A stretch of 64,000 nucleotides of DNA from Apostichopus japonicus (Eukaryota; Echinodermata; Holothuroidea; Aspidochirotida; Stichopodidae): NCBI RefSeq assembly GCF_037975245.1, contig NC_092568.1, forward strand, positions 37,412,501 to 37,476,500, in the 5' to 3' direction. The notes beneath the pieces are model-generated. The model had not been told where the DNA came from. It did no database searches and saw nothing but the letters and a program-made list of their open reading frames with translations. This document shows, one piece after another, positions 1 to 9,756 of this stretch. Position numbers and translations under genes: made by a program. Every line of letters begins with the position of its first letter. Within the stretch, counting starts at the first letter, position 1.

Positions 1-640
1 GTAGCATCCATACAAGAGGTTTCTGCTGAAATATATGCAAAAACGATCATATGGAAGCGTTAAGTTGCCGACTTATCTTCACCTCCCCACCACCTGACTC
101 CGCCCCTTCCTTCGGGAGTTATTCTAGAAAGTCAGACTGGTGTGGCGTATGAAATAAATGTTGTGTAAGACAAAGGCAAAGTAATGAGAAATGTTACGTA
201 AGACATGGAAGTTAAAGTCCTTTGAATCTGTTATTTCGTATTTCCCTTGTTCCTAACTATTACCTCCTATGGTTAAAGGTTACTGCCTCTACACCCCCCC
301 CCCCCGCCTCCGCCCCGCCCAGCCTCCCCTCTTAATAGTTAATAGGGATGAAACTCGCAGATTATAATGAAACGGTTGGCTCCCCGTGGCATGAAGGTAG
401 CATCCATACAAGAGGTTTATGCTGAAATATATGAAAACGATAATATGGAAGCGTTAAAGTGCCGTTCAGGCTGGTGTGGCGTATGAAATAGATGTTGTGT
501 AAGAGTAAGGCAAAGTTAAGTGAAATATAATGTAAGGCATTAAATCCTTTGAAAATACTGTTTCGTACTCCCGTTGCTCCTATTAACTCCTAGGATTAAA
601 GGAACTGTCCCACCCCCCCCCGCCCCTCCCTTCTCTCATC
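1..640. repeat. Tandem duplication of intron 1 plus the start of exon 2
   Basis: Bases from 1 and bases from 397 start with the same stretch (the codons of SCMDAT, then the acceptor and intron) and run parallel to about 300 and 640, a period near 396 bp. Both units end in a C-rich run. The second unit carries exon-2 sequence only from 418 to about 371 and then jumps back into intron sequence. Its acceptor reads CAGCAT where the outer copy has CAGCAG. Confidence 0.8.
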
Positions 641-915
641 TTCATAGGGATGGAACTCGTTAATTATAAAGGAAGTAATTCTTCACCATGTGAAATGGCG
701 TCGCCAAGCTGGCCTGAGTGGTTTCGCTCCTTCATCTCCTTCTTTGGCCTCGGCGTATGGTTGTTTTTCATGTAACGTACATTACTCGGTTCGTGTACAT
801 GTTGATGTTGGTAGAAGTCCCGTCCATCTTTCAGAATCTGTTGATCTGTTACAGCCATGAAGAATATAACAGCGACCACCAGACACATGGAAACGATGAT
901 AAACTTGGCGCTCAT
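1..915 (-). CDS. WSCD-like sulfotransferase, locus A (5' part, runs off left edge)
   Basis: Exon 1 is 915-687 on the minus strand. It begins at the ATG of MSAKFIIVS and encodes a short cytoplasmic tail, one membrane segment (roughly residues 4-24) and a polar stem, a type II Golgi-enzyme layout. It ends in phase 1 at a GTGAAG donor. The next exon is cut by the window edge: bases 22-1 follow a CAGCAG acceptor and give SCMDAT, the start of the sulfotransferase exon seen complete in the neighbouring loci. The catalytic motifs lie outside the window, so function rests on near-identity with locus B. A second, broken copy of this exon start lies at 418-371 in the same intron. Inference: a functional paralogue is possible but cannot be judged here. 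Confidence 0.72.
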
Positions 916-2115
916 CTTTCAGCTCACGAAGTGTATGGCTTAAACAAGAAACATTTCATCGTTAATAACACAGCAAAAATATAACCAAAATAAAGCTTAA
1001 CCAGCTTGTATTAATTTTTTTGCAGGAAGTTATTTTAATTATTGACGGGTATATAACCTATTTGTCCTCTATTCCCCCCCCCCCCTCAACTCCACCCCTT
1101 CCCAACTCCACCATGCATTACGTCGTTCGTTATAATGCCTAAACGATTTTTTTTTAAATTATTGAAGGGTATATAACATTTAATATTTTTTATTGGAGGA
1201 ATTGCACAACCTGCAGTTATTGGCAGACTTGTAGCACTATAGTTTGTACTCATACTCCAGTAAATTTTCCGCATTATACTTTACTCAAACACCCATGTAT
1301 AATTTGTATAAAGTGTATAAAGTGCTAGATTGTAGGCCTACTAAATTGTAATGCAGAATAGCTTAACGTGTAATACCGTGATTTTTGTATTCTTTTCAGT
1401 GTTGTTATCATTAAAAACTTGTTTCTTTGTTCATTTTTGTTAGTGCAGCCATGTTTTTTGTTTCTTTGGTAGGGGGGTGGGGGAGGGATTCGCTTAAAAC
1501 CCTTCCCCACTTTCAAGAGGCTAATTATTATCCTTATATATGATTTCTTTCATAGACATATATATATATTATGTCACTCCCTGGCATGTCGACAGATATT
1601 GATATAGTGGCTTAAGTAGTAAAAAGAAAGAAAATGTTAGGTCTTACTTTCATGAAAATGTCTTAAGTAGACGCGTCAAGGACAACAGTACAGATATCTG
1701 CTTCAGTCGGTATATGTCAACGATGAACACATTATAACTGTCTGCATGTACATGTATAATACACACAACCGTATAGTTCACACGATCTCCGACCCGAAAA
1801 TTTCTTCTTCAGTTGTATTTCCATTTTCATTGTTGTGTTGGAATTACAAACAATTCAAAATCCGCACCTAAGGACTCGACTTTACTTTGCTAAATACTTT
1901 CGTAAAGAAATGCGGCCCAAGAAACCAAACAACGTCGACAAGTACAATCTAACCTTGTGAGGGGCTATAGTTAATAAGTATAAAAATCATTGAGAGACTC
2001 GAAGCACCACATTTTCCAACCAGTATGCCCGCTCGCATATATCCATATGGAAATGTTCTTGGCTGCGGAAATTGTGATTGTTTATTTTTCATAGGGATGT
2101 ACTTCCTAGCCGGAA
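640..2115. repeat. Segmental duplication, copy 1 (partner about 7460-9490)
   Basis: Exon 1 of locus A and about 1.2 kb of its 5' flank are repeated, with scattered changes, at exon 1 of locus B and its flank. Matching landmarks are the C-rich runs near 1075 and 7925, the stretch ending in TAGGCCTA at 1333 and 8726, and the run CGCTCGCATATATCCATAT at 2031 and 9411. Copy 2 has about 500 extra bases (8035-8580) that are absent near 1180 in copy 1. The flank contains no convincing gene; short open frames in it are not conserved between copies. Confidence 0.85.
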
Positions 2116-2617
2116 GGAGCCCTTGAAAATTCGGTGAAAGTATGCGGCATGGTTAACAGGTTGAAAATTGAAGCCTCATCAGCAGGACTGTACAAATACG
2201 GTAATAGTATAAGGAGCATGTTTAAAAGGTTGAAAACTGATTGATAATTTCGTCAAAGAATGGAACAGAACATGATTTGGGGAAGACGGGATACATGCCG
2301 GTATCGAATGTAGACAATGGCGACCGGGGTCATGAGGCCAGGACAGAGTCACTAGAAACAGAGACAGAGCGAACCAATCGACACTCATGCACGTCTTTTC
2401 GACTAAAATTCCACATGTGAAATCGTTAGGGCTGCAGGTACTGGATGCTGTTGCCTAATATGGCTTTTGTTCTGATGCTAAAATTCCACAGGTGCTGGTA
2501 ATGGGGAGGTGCACTCTGAGAGGATTACAGAGGCTTTCTATTATTTTGTTAATCTTGAAATGTATTTTCTAAATGAATTTAAATTGCTAAATGACTTATG
2601 AAATTATACCTCTAAAA

Positions 2618-2962
2618 CATAGGTGGGCAACCTTTTTGAATGAATGGGCCAGATATAAGGGGTGAAAAATTGACTGAGCCGCAACTAACCAACGACCTGC
2701 TGTTGATTTCAAACCTTTGATTCCGAGGACTTTCAAGCAATAGGTGTGTGTACTTAATCTGTATTCACAAAAACATAATGTTAATACAGTAGTTGGTAAT
2801 TAATGGGGATAATAGGCCTACCTGACAGCATCATTAGTGCCGACAAATTCTAAGCAGCTAAAATAGATTGATTTTTTTCTTTTTCTTCAGACATCTCACG
2901 GGCAGCAAAAAAATCACTGGCGGGCCGCATGTGGCCCGCGGGCCGTAGGTTGCCCACCCCTG
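2618..2962. mobile_element. Non-autonomous hAT element (SPIN/Charlie-like ends)
   Basis: The ends are inverted repeats, CATAGGTGGGCAACC on the left and the complement of CAGGGGTGGGCAACC on the right. A perfect 8-bp target duplication, CTCTAAAA, flanks it (2610-2617 and 2963-2970). The inner right end has the GGCCCGCGGGCC palindrome typical of this hAT group. It is 345 bp with no transposase frame, so it is a MITE-like copy. Confidence 0.92.
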
Positions 2963-2970
2963 CTCTAAAA

Positions 2971-3884
2971 AAGCATGCCGCAATATATCTATTGTTATTC
3001 ATTTACATTGTTTTTTCTTCATTTCTTGTCTTCCTTTGTCTTAAGGTTTTACATGTATGAAACAGACCAACACACAGGTCTGGAGGCAATAGTTGTTTTT
3101 CTCATCAGTCAAAGAACGTAAATAACACATTTCTCTTCTATAGTTTTCATAAAAGTTAGCTTTCTCTAGACAAATTAGTACTTCTTTATCATATAGTTCG
3201 TTTCTCAAAGCTTTTATGACGTATAGCATGTGTTCAAAGAGGTCTTGGAGTTCACCCTTAACTGCAGAATTTTGTTTCAAATAAGGTTAAACAGCATCAT
3301 GAAGTAGATATTAAATATCCGTAACACATTTAGTACACATAGAAGCTGTTATACACTGCACCTTTGTTTCCTTAAACGTTTAACTGTCCTGACTAATTAG
3401 CAATTTTACGAAACGCGCCAAGTATATCAATGAGACATTATCGTAGTTATAATCACTCACATATATGCTGAATACAGAACTATAGTTTGAGAAACAAATA
3501 TTTTTTTAAAGAAATCCGATGTTTTCGTCATTGGAATTGAATCTTTATTCCAACGCATATCTTGAAAATAATTCCTAAAAATAAATTCGATTTATTTATT
3601 TATTATTTATTTTTTTGTCAAATCGATCAAATAATATCAGTTTTTAACAATAAATAATTATAACTTAAAATAATATTTGAAGTTAAATACTTTCAAGTAA
3701 ATCAAAAACAATTATATAACTTATCTTATTTTGATATTTATTAGTAACTATATATATTAATAACTTGAATAAATCTCATCGAGCAGTAGGTCATTTTTTT
3801 TTCTTTCTGTATCCTTCCTTTCGTCTATGACTTAAGACCGATGTTACCATGAACATAATACAACTAAGGCGCAATATTATACTT
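2971..3884. other. AT-rich 3' flank of locus B
   Basis: This stretch holds no supported gene. It is very AT-rich from about 3540 to 3760. A minus-strand AATAAA at 3742-3737, about 145 bases past the locus B stop codon, is a plausible poly(A) signal. Confidence 0.5.
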
Positions 3885-4364
3885 TTAATGCACTAATCGG
3901 TTACAAAATGTACACTCATTTATGGTGTCATTAACGTTAAGTTCCATGATCTTATCGGACACAATTTGTAAGTTTCTTTCATAAGATCTCATTTTCGGAC
4001 CACCATAGCGTTCCATCGCCTTCCTTGCATTTCCTATCGCACTGTCCACTGCTATAACAACATTTTCTTTAAAAGAATCAAAGGGCATCGAATATGGCTG
4101 TCTATGAAAGTTTCCTTCCCTGTGTAACATTGTACATTGCAGTCTTTCTTCGCGTACAGTTGCATTGAGGAAATGTGCAACGCGCCTTAGTTGCTTGGGC
4201 AGATCCTCCAACAAGTCTTCGTAGTAAACTACCAACCTCTTTGCAGCGGACATTTCCAAACCTTTCTGAATCGTCTGCTGCCATCGTCTTGCTGCCCATC
4301 TGGCATACGTTGCCCAGTCTATATAAAGATCAAATGAAAGTAGTGGTTAATAAATTAAATCATA

Positions 4365-4368
4365 GGAG

Positions 4369-4399
<31 letters not shown>

Positions 4400-4461
4400 T
4401 TATATATATATATGGTTATATATATATATGGTTATATATATATATGGTTACATATATATGG

Positions 4462-4512
<51 letters not shown>
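4365..4512. repeat. (TA)n microsatellite with GGTTATATA interruptions
   Basis: Nearly pure TA with five spaced GGTTATATA or GGTTACATA interruptions, in intron 3 of locus B. The open frames of Tyr/Ile residues across it are artefacts of the repeat. Confidence 0.95.
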
Positions 4513-4515
<3 letters not shown>

Positions 4516-4519
4516 GAAA

Positions 4520-4626
4520 TGGTGGAGGCTGGAAGTTTATTCATTGTTCTTGATTTTCCAACTCATTACGATATCAATTATATATATTCATATGCATTCA
4601 GTCTTTTACCTCCATTTCATATAAAC
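4520..4626 (+). mobile_element. SINE family 1 fragment (3' part)
   Basis: From GTGGAGGCTG onward it matches the 3' parts of the copies at 29262 and 29593, including TTGATTTTCCAACTCATTACG and TTTACCTCCATT. The tRNA-like head is missing. It lies antisense in intron 3 of locus B, next to a (TA)n run. Confidence 0.8.
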
Positions 4627-5659
4627 TACAAAGAGAATCAACATTGATTTACGTTCTGAATTGAAGATTTTTGATGATATTTTTCCTGTGTGATTTCCTT
4701 TAGCTGCTATGCGTTTAAAATCAGCTGTGAGGGCGCTGTAAGGATCGCGGATCAGTAGCAGTACCCCGTCTGCTTTCTCGTGCATGTCGGTTGAATGCGT
4801 CTTTACAACGATGACGCGTCCACTTGTCGGGGACTCAGATTCACCGAGAAAACCTGACGATATAAAAATCAGATGATTGAACTGTTTGGTCCATCGGCTA
4901 GTTTCAGTCATATCGGACGTGCCCAGCCTGGTGGGATGCACAGAACTAACATAAAAAGTGGAACATTAGTAATTAATTAATTGATTTATAAAGAGGAACA
5001 ATTATCGGATAAGTGAAGTAAGTTTTCAAAGGGCTGTTGGAGAATGTTCAACCCGTTAGCGTCATATTCTTTCATGTTTATGAACAGGGAACTAAGAAAT
5101 GGGTGAGGCCGAGGAGGGATTGGACACAGCCTATATCTGGTTTGTACCTCTATAGAACCTTCAAATGAGTTAACAGGCGGACAATCTCATAGCTTTCGAG
5201 TATATTCACAAAACACACCCGTATACTGTTGTTATTCCAAGAAAGGTAGTTTAAAAACTATGTATAGCCCTATATATGTAAGTTTATGTCAGTACATGAA
5301 CATAATTTAGGGCAAGAGGAGTAACAAAACATGAAATCTGAATCGATCTCAACTATGTTAGAAATACCAGATGATCACAGGGATACATGATGCAAAACTG
5401 GTACTTCAAAGCTGTTCACAAAAAACAGGTAATTTGTAATGATTATAAACTAAGCTGTTAATATGGCCAGTGCACATGAATGTTTTTCCTTCTCTTCCTC
5501 TCCCCTCCTGTCACCTCCCCCTACCACTACCCATCCAGCCAAACAGCCAACTCCCACCGACTCCCGTCAACCGATCCCTGTTGCACTCACACGAAATGAT
5601 CTGTGTGGGCTAACACGAAATTAAACCATAGAATGAAATGCAAACATTTTGTTATACAT

Positions 5660-5815
5660 ATGACGGAGTATGACCAGACATATAACGAGACGAGATATAT
5701 GACATAAGACGAGACATATGACGAGGCATATGGCATTCTGACGAGACAATTGAGATATCATGAGATATATTACATATGACGAGACAGCATTATGACGAGA
5801 CATATAGCGATACAT
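5660..5815. repeat. Degenerate short tandem repeat (TATGACGAGACA type)
   Basis: Imperfect repeats of roughly 12-18 bp built on ATATGACGAGACA, in intron 2 of locus B. The 64-residue open frame across it is a repeat artefact. Confidence 0.7.
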
Positions 5816-6050
5816 TTAACTACATAGGACAACACACTCGTGTTTAAAATACGGTACGCGCTTTGTTTATTATCTTGTTTTATAATTAGGTGTTAATGGA
5901 TTAATGTCATTGCTGAACCGAGATATATGATAGTTGTTTCAAGAATTGATCTTACCGCCGTTTAGAAGCCTTTTGTCCCTGTACATGCTACCGGTGTAGA
6001 CTCCAGTTAACCTTTCAATCAGGTATCTCAGCCACGTATTTCCTGAGCCA

Positions 6051-7141
6051 CAGTGGCGGCGGAACCGGGGGGGGGGCTTGGGGGGGCTCAGCCCCCCCAA
6101 TAAAAAAGTTGAGGGGGCAAATGCTTGATTAGCCCCCCCAATATTTACCAAGGCTCCGAAACGTACATCTGCCCATTTTTCAATGCATACTTGTCGATCT
6201 GTCCGATGCACACGTATACTCTATAGGTGTAATAATTTTAGTAATTGCTGGGGGACCCTCGGCCCGTCCCTTGGCTATAGACCACATTGTCATCCCAACC
6301 GCGTCTTCACGCCCCGTGAAAAGTGGAAGCAGTGAGTGTGAGTACCGGTAAGCGTAACACAACTTCGTCTTAGGCCAATGACTTGCCTCATTTCAGCCAG
6401 TTCTCCAACATCCCCTTACTTAGTGGCGGATCGAGCGTCCATATATACAGTCAGGGGCGGATGCCCCCCCCCCCCCTGACGGACTCAAATGGACTGCTGG
6501 CGCCCTTTTCAGCTTTTCACTACTTTTTACTTATTCGCGATTTTTGACTATTTTATTGCGCTCTCATATACCTATTGACATTTGTCATATTCTGTCGGTG
6601 TATTTTCCGACAAAATGGCGACGACACCTATTTATTCTCCGTTTATCTGCAAATTAGCAAGGCCCCGGAAAGGGTCATTTCCTGCAATCTCGGGAGTATC
6701 TTTACTCAAAAATTTTCTGTACGCTCCGCGCCAACCTGTGGTGGCGCTCCGCTTAGATTGTGTCGAAAGCGCCCCTACAGACCATTCTTGCCCCCCCGAC
6801 CAATACCCCTAGCCCCGCCACTGCCCTTACTACACTCAAAAACGTCTTTGCGAGTACACTACGAGTAATAGCTACTCTCTTAAAACACCATCGAATATAC
6901 AAATTACAATGTTTTTACAGACTTTACGTGCAATCTGAGAAATTGCAGGCTTGAGACCCATATTTTAGGGCCAGGTATTCGCAGCATAAAACACTCGGGA
7001 AGTGCCGTTTCCGGCCATCTGGGGGTTTGAAAAAACCCAAAATTTTCTTGTACGCTCCGCGCCAACCGATGGTGGCGCTCCGCTTAGATAGTCTCCACAC
7101 ATTAGCCCCCCCCCAATAATTTTTCCGTTCCGCCGCGCCTG
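6051..7141. mobile_element. hAT-type element inserted in a sulfotransferase exon
   Basis: The left end CAGTGGCGGCGGAAC and the complement of the right end, CAGGCGCGGCGGAAC, form a 15-bp inverted repeat with two mismatches. A perfect 8-bp duplication, CTGAGCCA, flanks it (6043-6050 and 7142-7149). It is 1,091 bp and contains a second hAT element. No transposase frame is left. Near its right end it has a core (7049-7090) shared with other elements in this window. Confidence 0.93.
6421..6823. mobile_element. Nested hAT-type MITE
   Basis: It starts TAGTGGCGGA and ends GCCCCGCCACTG, a 9-bp inverted repeat apart from the first base. A perfect 8-bp target duplication, CCCTTACT, flanks it (6413-6420 and 6824-6831). 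At 403 bp it lies wholly inside the 6051-7141 element, so it is younger. It carries the same core motif (6719-6759). Confidence 0.9.
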
Positions 7142-7459
7142 CTGAGCCAGGTGCACTAACCAACAAGACAAACGGTTGGCTCCCCTGTGGCATGAAGGTA
7201 GCATCCATACAAGAGGTTTCTGATGAAATATATGCAAAAACGATAATATGGAAGCGCCGACTTATTTTCACCTCCCCATCCCTACTCCGTCCCACCTTTT
7301 CGTTCAGGCGGATGAAATAAATAGTGTAAAAGAGTAAGGCACAGTTAAGTGAAATATTACGTAAGGCATTTATATTTAAAATCCTTTGAAAATATTTTTT
7401 CGTTTCCCCGTTGCTCCTATTAACTCCTAGGATTAAAGGAACTGTCCCAACCCCCCCCC

Positions 7460-9490
7460 CGCCCATCCCCTACCATCCCCTCTTCATAGGGATGGAACTC
7501 ATCAATAATAAAGGAAATAATTCTTCACCATATGAAATGGCGTCGCCAAGCTGGCCTGAGTGGTTTCGCTCCTTCATCACCTTCTTTGGCCTCGGCGCAT
7601 GGTTGTTTTTGATGTTACGTACATTACTCGGTTGGTGTACATGTTGATGTTGGTAGAAGTCCCGTCCATCACTCAGAATCTGTTGATCTGTTACAGCCAT
7701 GAAGAATATAACAGCGACCACCAGACACATGGAAACGATGATAAACTTGGCGCTCATCTTTAAGCTCACGAAGTGTACGTCTTAAACAAGAAACATTTCA
7801 TCGTTAATAACACAGCAAAGATATACCCAAAATAAAGCTAAAACTTGTATTCATTTCTTGTAGGAAGTTTTTTATATTATTGACGGGTATATAACCTTTT
7901 TGTCCTCTAATCTCACACCCCTCAACCCCCCCCCCCCCCTCCCCAATTCCCTCACAATTCCACCATGCATTACGCCTTTCGTTATCATGCCTAAACCCTG
8001 TTTTTTAATTATTGAAGGGTATATAACATTTTATCCTCAGTGCCCCCCCCCCTCGCCCCACCCTACCACACTACTCTTCTCGTTGTGTGCCATCAAATAA
8101 TTTCAAGTTCATGTTGCCGCACATTTCAGTTCCCTCTCTGATCGAGTGAGAGTTAAGTTGACTGTTTGATTTCGACGTGTTTTGATGTCAATGTTCGTAA
8201 ACACAAGCAGTTGACGAAAATGTCGACATAAGAGGAAAGCAAAGTCAACGTTTTGGTAATGTTCTTGGTTTCTTTTCATTCATTCTTCAGTTAAGCCTTT
8301 TGCGTTCATAAATGAAAAACCACGTTGGATTCAATTCCGATTCATGATCGACTTGGCATAGGTTTGGGACCGACTTCTGATTTTCACTGGGGTAAACAAA
8401 ACAATGCACACGTTATAAAAAACTTAAAACATGTTAGATTGACGGTTATATTGTGTGAACATTACATATTTGGTATGAGAGAAACATAAAATTTAGGCAG
8501 GTTTAATTGCAACACGTTTTCCCAATATTGCCATGTGTACGGTAAGTCCTGACTTGACTAAAAGTTATATTGAATTCAGAAATGATTGGAGAAATTGTAC
8601 ATCCTGCAGTTATTGGCAGACTTGTAGCACTGTAGTTTATACTCATACTCGAGTACATTTTCCGCATTATACTTTACTCAAACACAAATGTATAATTTGT
8701 ATAAAGTGTATAAAGTGCTAGATTGTAGGCCTACTATACTGTAATGCAGTATAGCTAAACGTGTAATATCGTGAGTTTTGTATTCTTTTCAGTGTTGGTA
8801 TCGTTGAAAACTTTGTTCCTTTATTTTTAATTTTTAGTGCAGCCATGTTTTTCGTTTCTTTGGTGGGGGGGGGGGGGAGGGATTCGCTTAAAACCCTTAC
8901 CCATTTTTAAGAGGCTTATTATTATTCTTATGATATCTTCTATAGACATAAATATAATGTCACTCCCTGGCATGTCGATATATATTAAGATAGTGGCTTA
9001 AGTAGTAAAGAGAAAGAAATGTTAGGTCTTACTTTCTTGAAAATGTCTTAAGTAGACGCGTCAAGGACAACAGTACAGATATCTGCTTCAGTCGGTATAT
9101 CTCAATGATGAACACATTATAACTGTCTGGACGTACATGTATAATACACACAAGCGTAGTTCACACGATCTCCGACCCGAAAATTCCTTCTTCAGTTGTA
9201 TTTCCATTTTCATTGTTGTGTCGGAATTACAAACAATTCAAAATCCGCACACAAGGACTCGACTTTACCTTGATAAATACTTTCGTAAAGAAATGCCACC
9301 CAAGAAACCAAACAACGTCGATAAGTACAATCTAACCGTGTAAAGGCCTAGTTAATTAGTATAAAAGTCACTGAGAGACTCGAAGCATCACATTTTCCAA
9401 CCAGTATCACCGCTCGCATATATCCATATAGGAAATGTTCTTGGCTGCCGAGTTTAATTGTGATTGTATCGTTTATAGGAATGTATTTCT
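7460..9490. repeat. Segmental duplication, copy 2 (partner about 640-2115)
   Basis: It holds exon 1 and the 5' flank of locus B, parallel to copy 1, with an extra block at 8035-8580. No further gene is visible between exon 1 of locus B and the end of locus C. Any promoter of locus B should be here, but I see no clear core element. Confidence 0.85.
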
Positions 9491-9662
9491 TATGTGTTCT
9501 ACTATTGAACTTCATGTAATCCAATCCAACGTTCCGGGCTGTCTGGAGTATTTGAGGCTTTAGCCATTCAAAACAGGTTAAATTCAAATCACCCATCTCG
9601 AGTCAGGAAACAGACTATTGAGGTGAGCTTTTGATATAGATTTAACACATTACACAGGCTTG

Positions 9663-9668
9663 TTTATT
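9663..9668 (-). promoter_or_regulatory. Candidate poly(A) signal of locus C
   Basis: AATAAA on the minus strand, 89 bases beyond the stop codon at 9757. Confidence 0.5.
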
Positions 9669-9756
9669 GGCAGGATAGATAAAGCAGTTTGTTATCAGTT
9701 TGTTTTTTCTCCCATTGAATATGAAAATAGATTGCAATTCGCGCATATAATGTTGA

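Larger units (their letters stand above)
3885..7757 (-). pseudogene. WSCD-like sulfotransferase, locus B, exon 2 split by a transposon
   Basis: Four minus-strand exons can be read: 7757-7529 (ATG, membrane segment, stem), exon 2 in two pieces 7219-7142 and 6042-5956, exon 3 4853-4653, exon 4 4318-3885 with stop. All introns are phase 1, as in loci C and D. Exon 2 holds the 5'-phosphosulfate loop PGSGNTW, but an hAT element (6051-7141) interrupts it inside the codons for that loop. Leaving out the element and one 8-bp target duplication would give 165 coding bases in frame, so the insertion hit a previously open exon. Exon 3 reads RDPYSALTADFKR where loci C and D have RNP...S, so the serine expected to bind the 3'-phosphate is alanine. 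Exon 4 is longer than in the paralogues (434 bases). I infer a recent pseudogene; splicing around the element is possible but would remove the PAPS loop. Confidence 0.82.

Noticed and set aside
4175-4513. Open frame with long Tyr/Ile tail
   Set aside because: It reads through a TA microsatellite and is antisense to exon 4 of locus B. The same artefact occurs at 20154-20609 and 28796-29325.
6924-7466. 180-codon minus-strand frame through the hAT element and exon 2 of locus B
   Set aside because: It is intron sequence, half an exon and transposon read together; only the part at 7219-7142 is sulfotransferase coding.
7757-7769. Upstream start for locus B exon 1 (and 14526 for locus C)
   Set aside because: The codons there are GTG and TTG, not ATG; the real ATGs are at 7757 and 14499, the latter just after an in-frame TGA.
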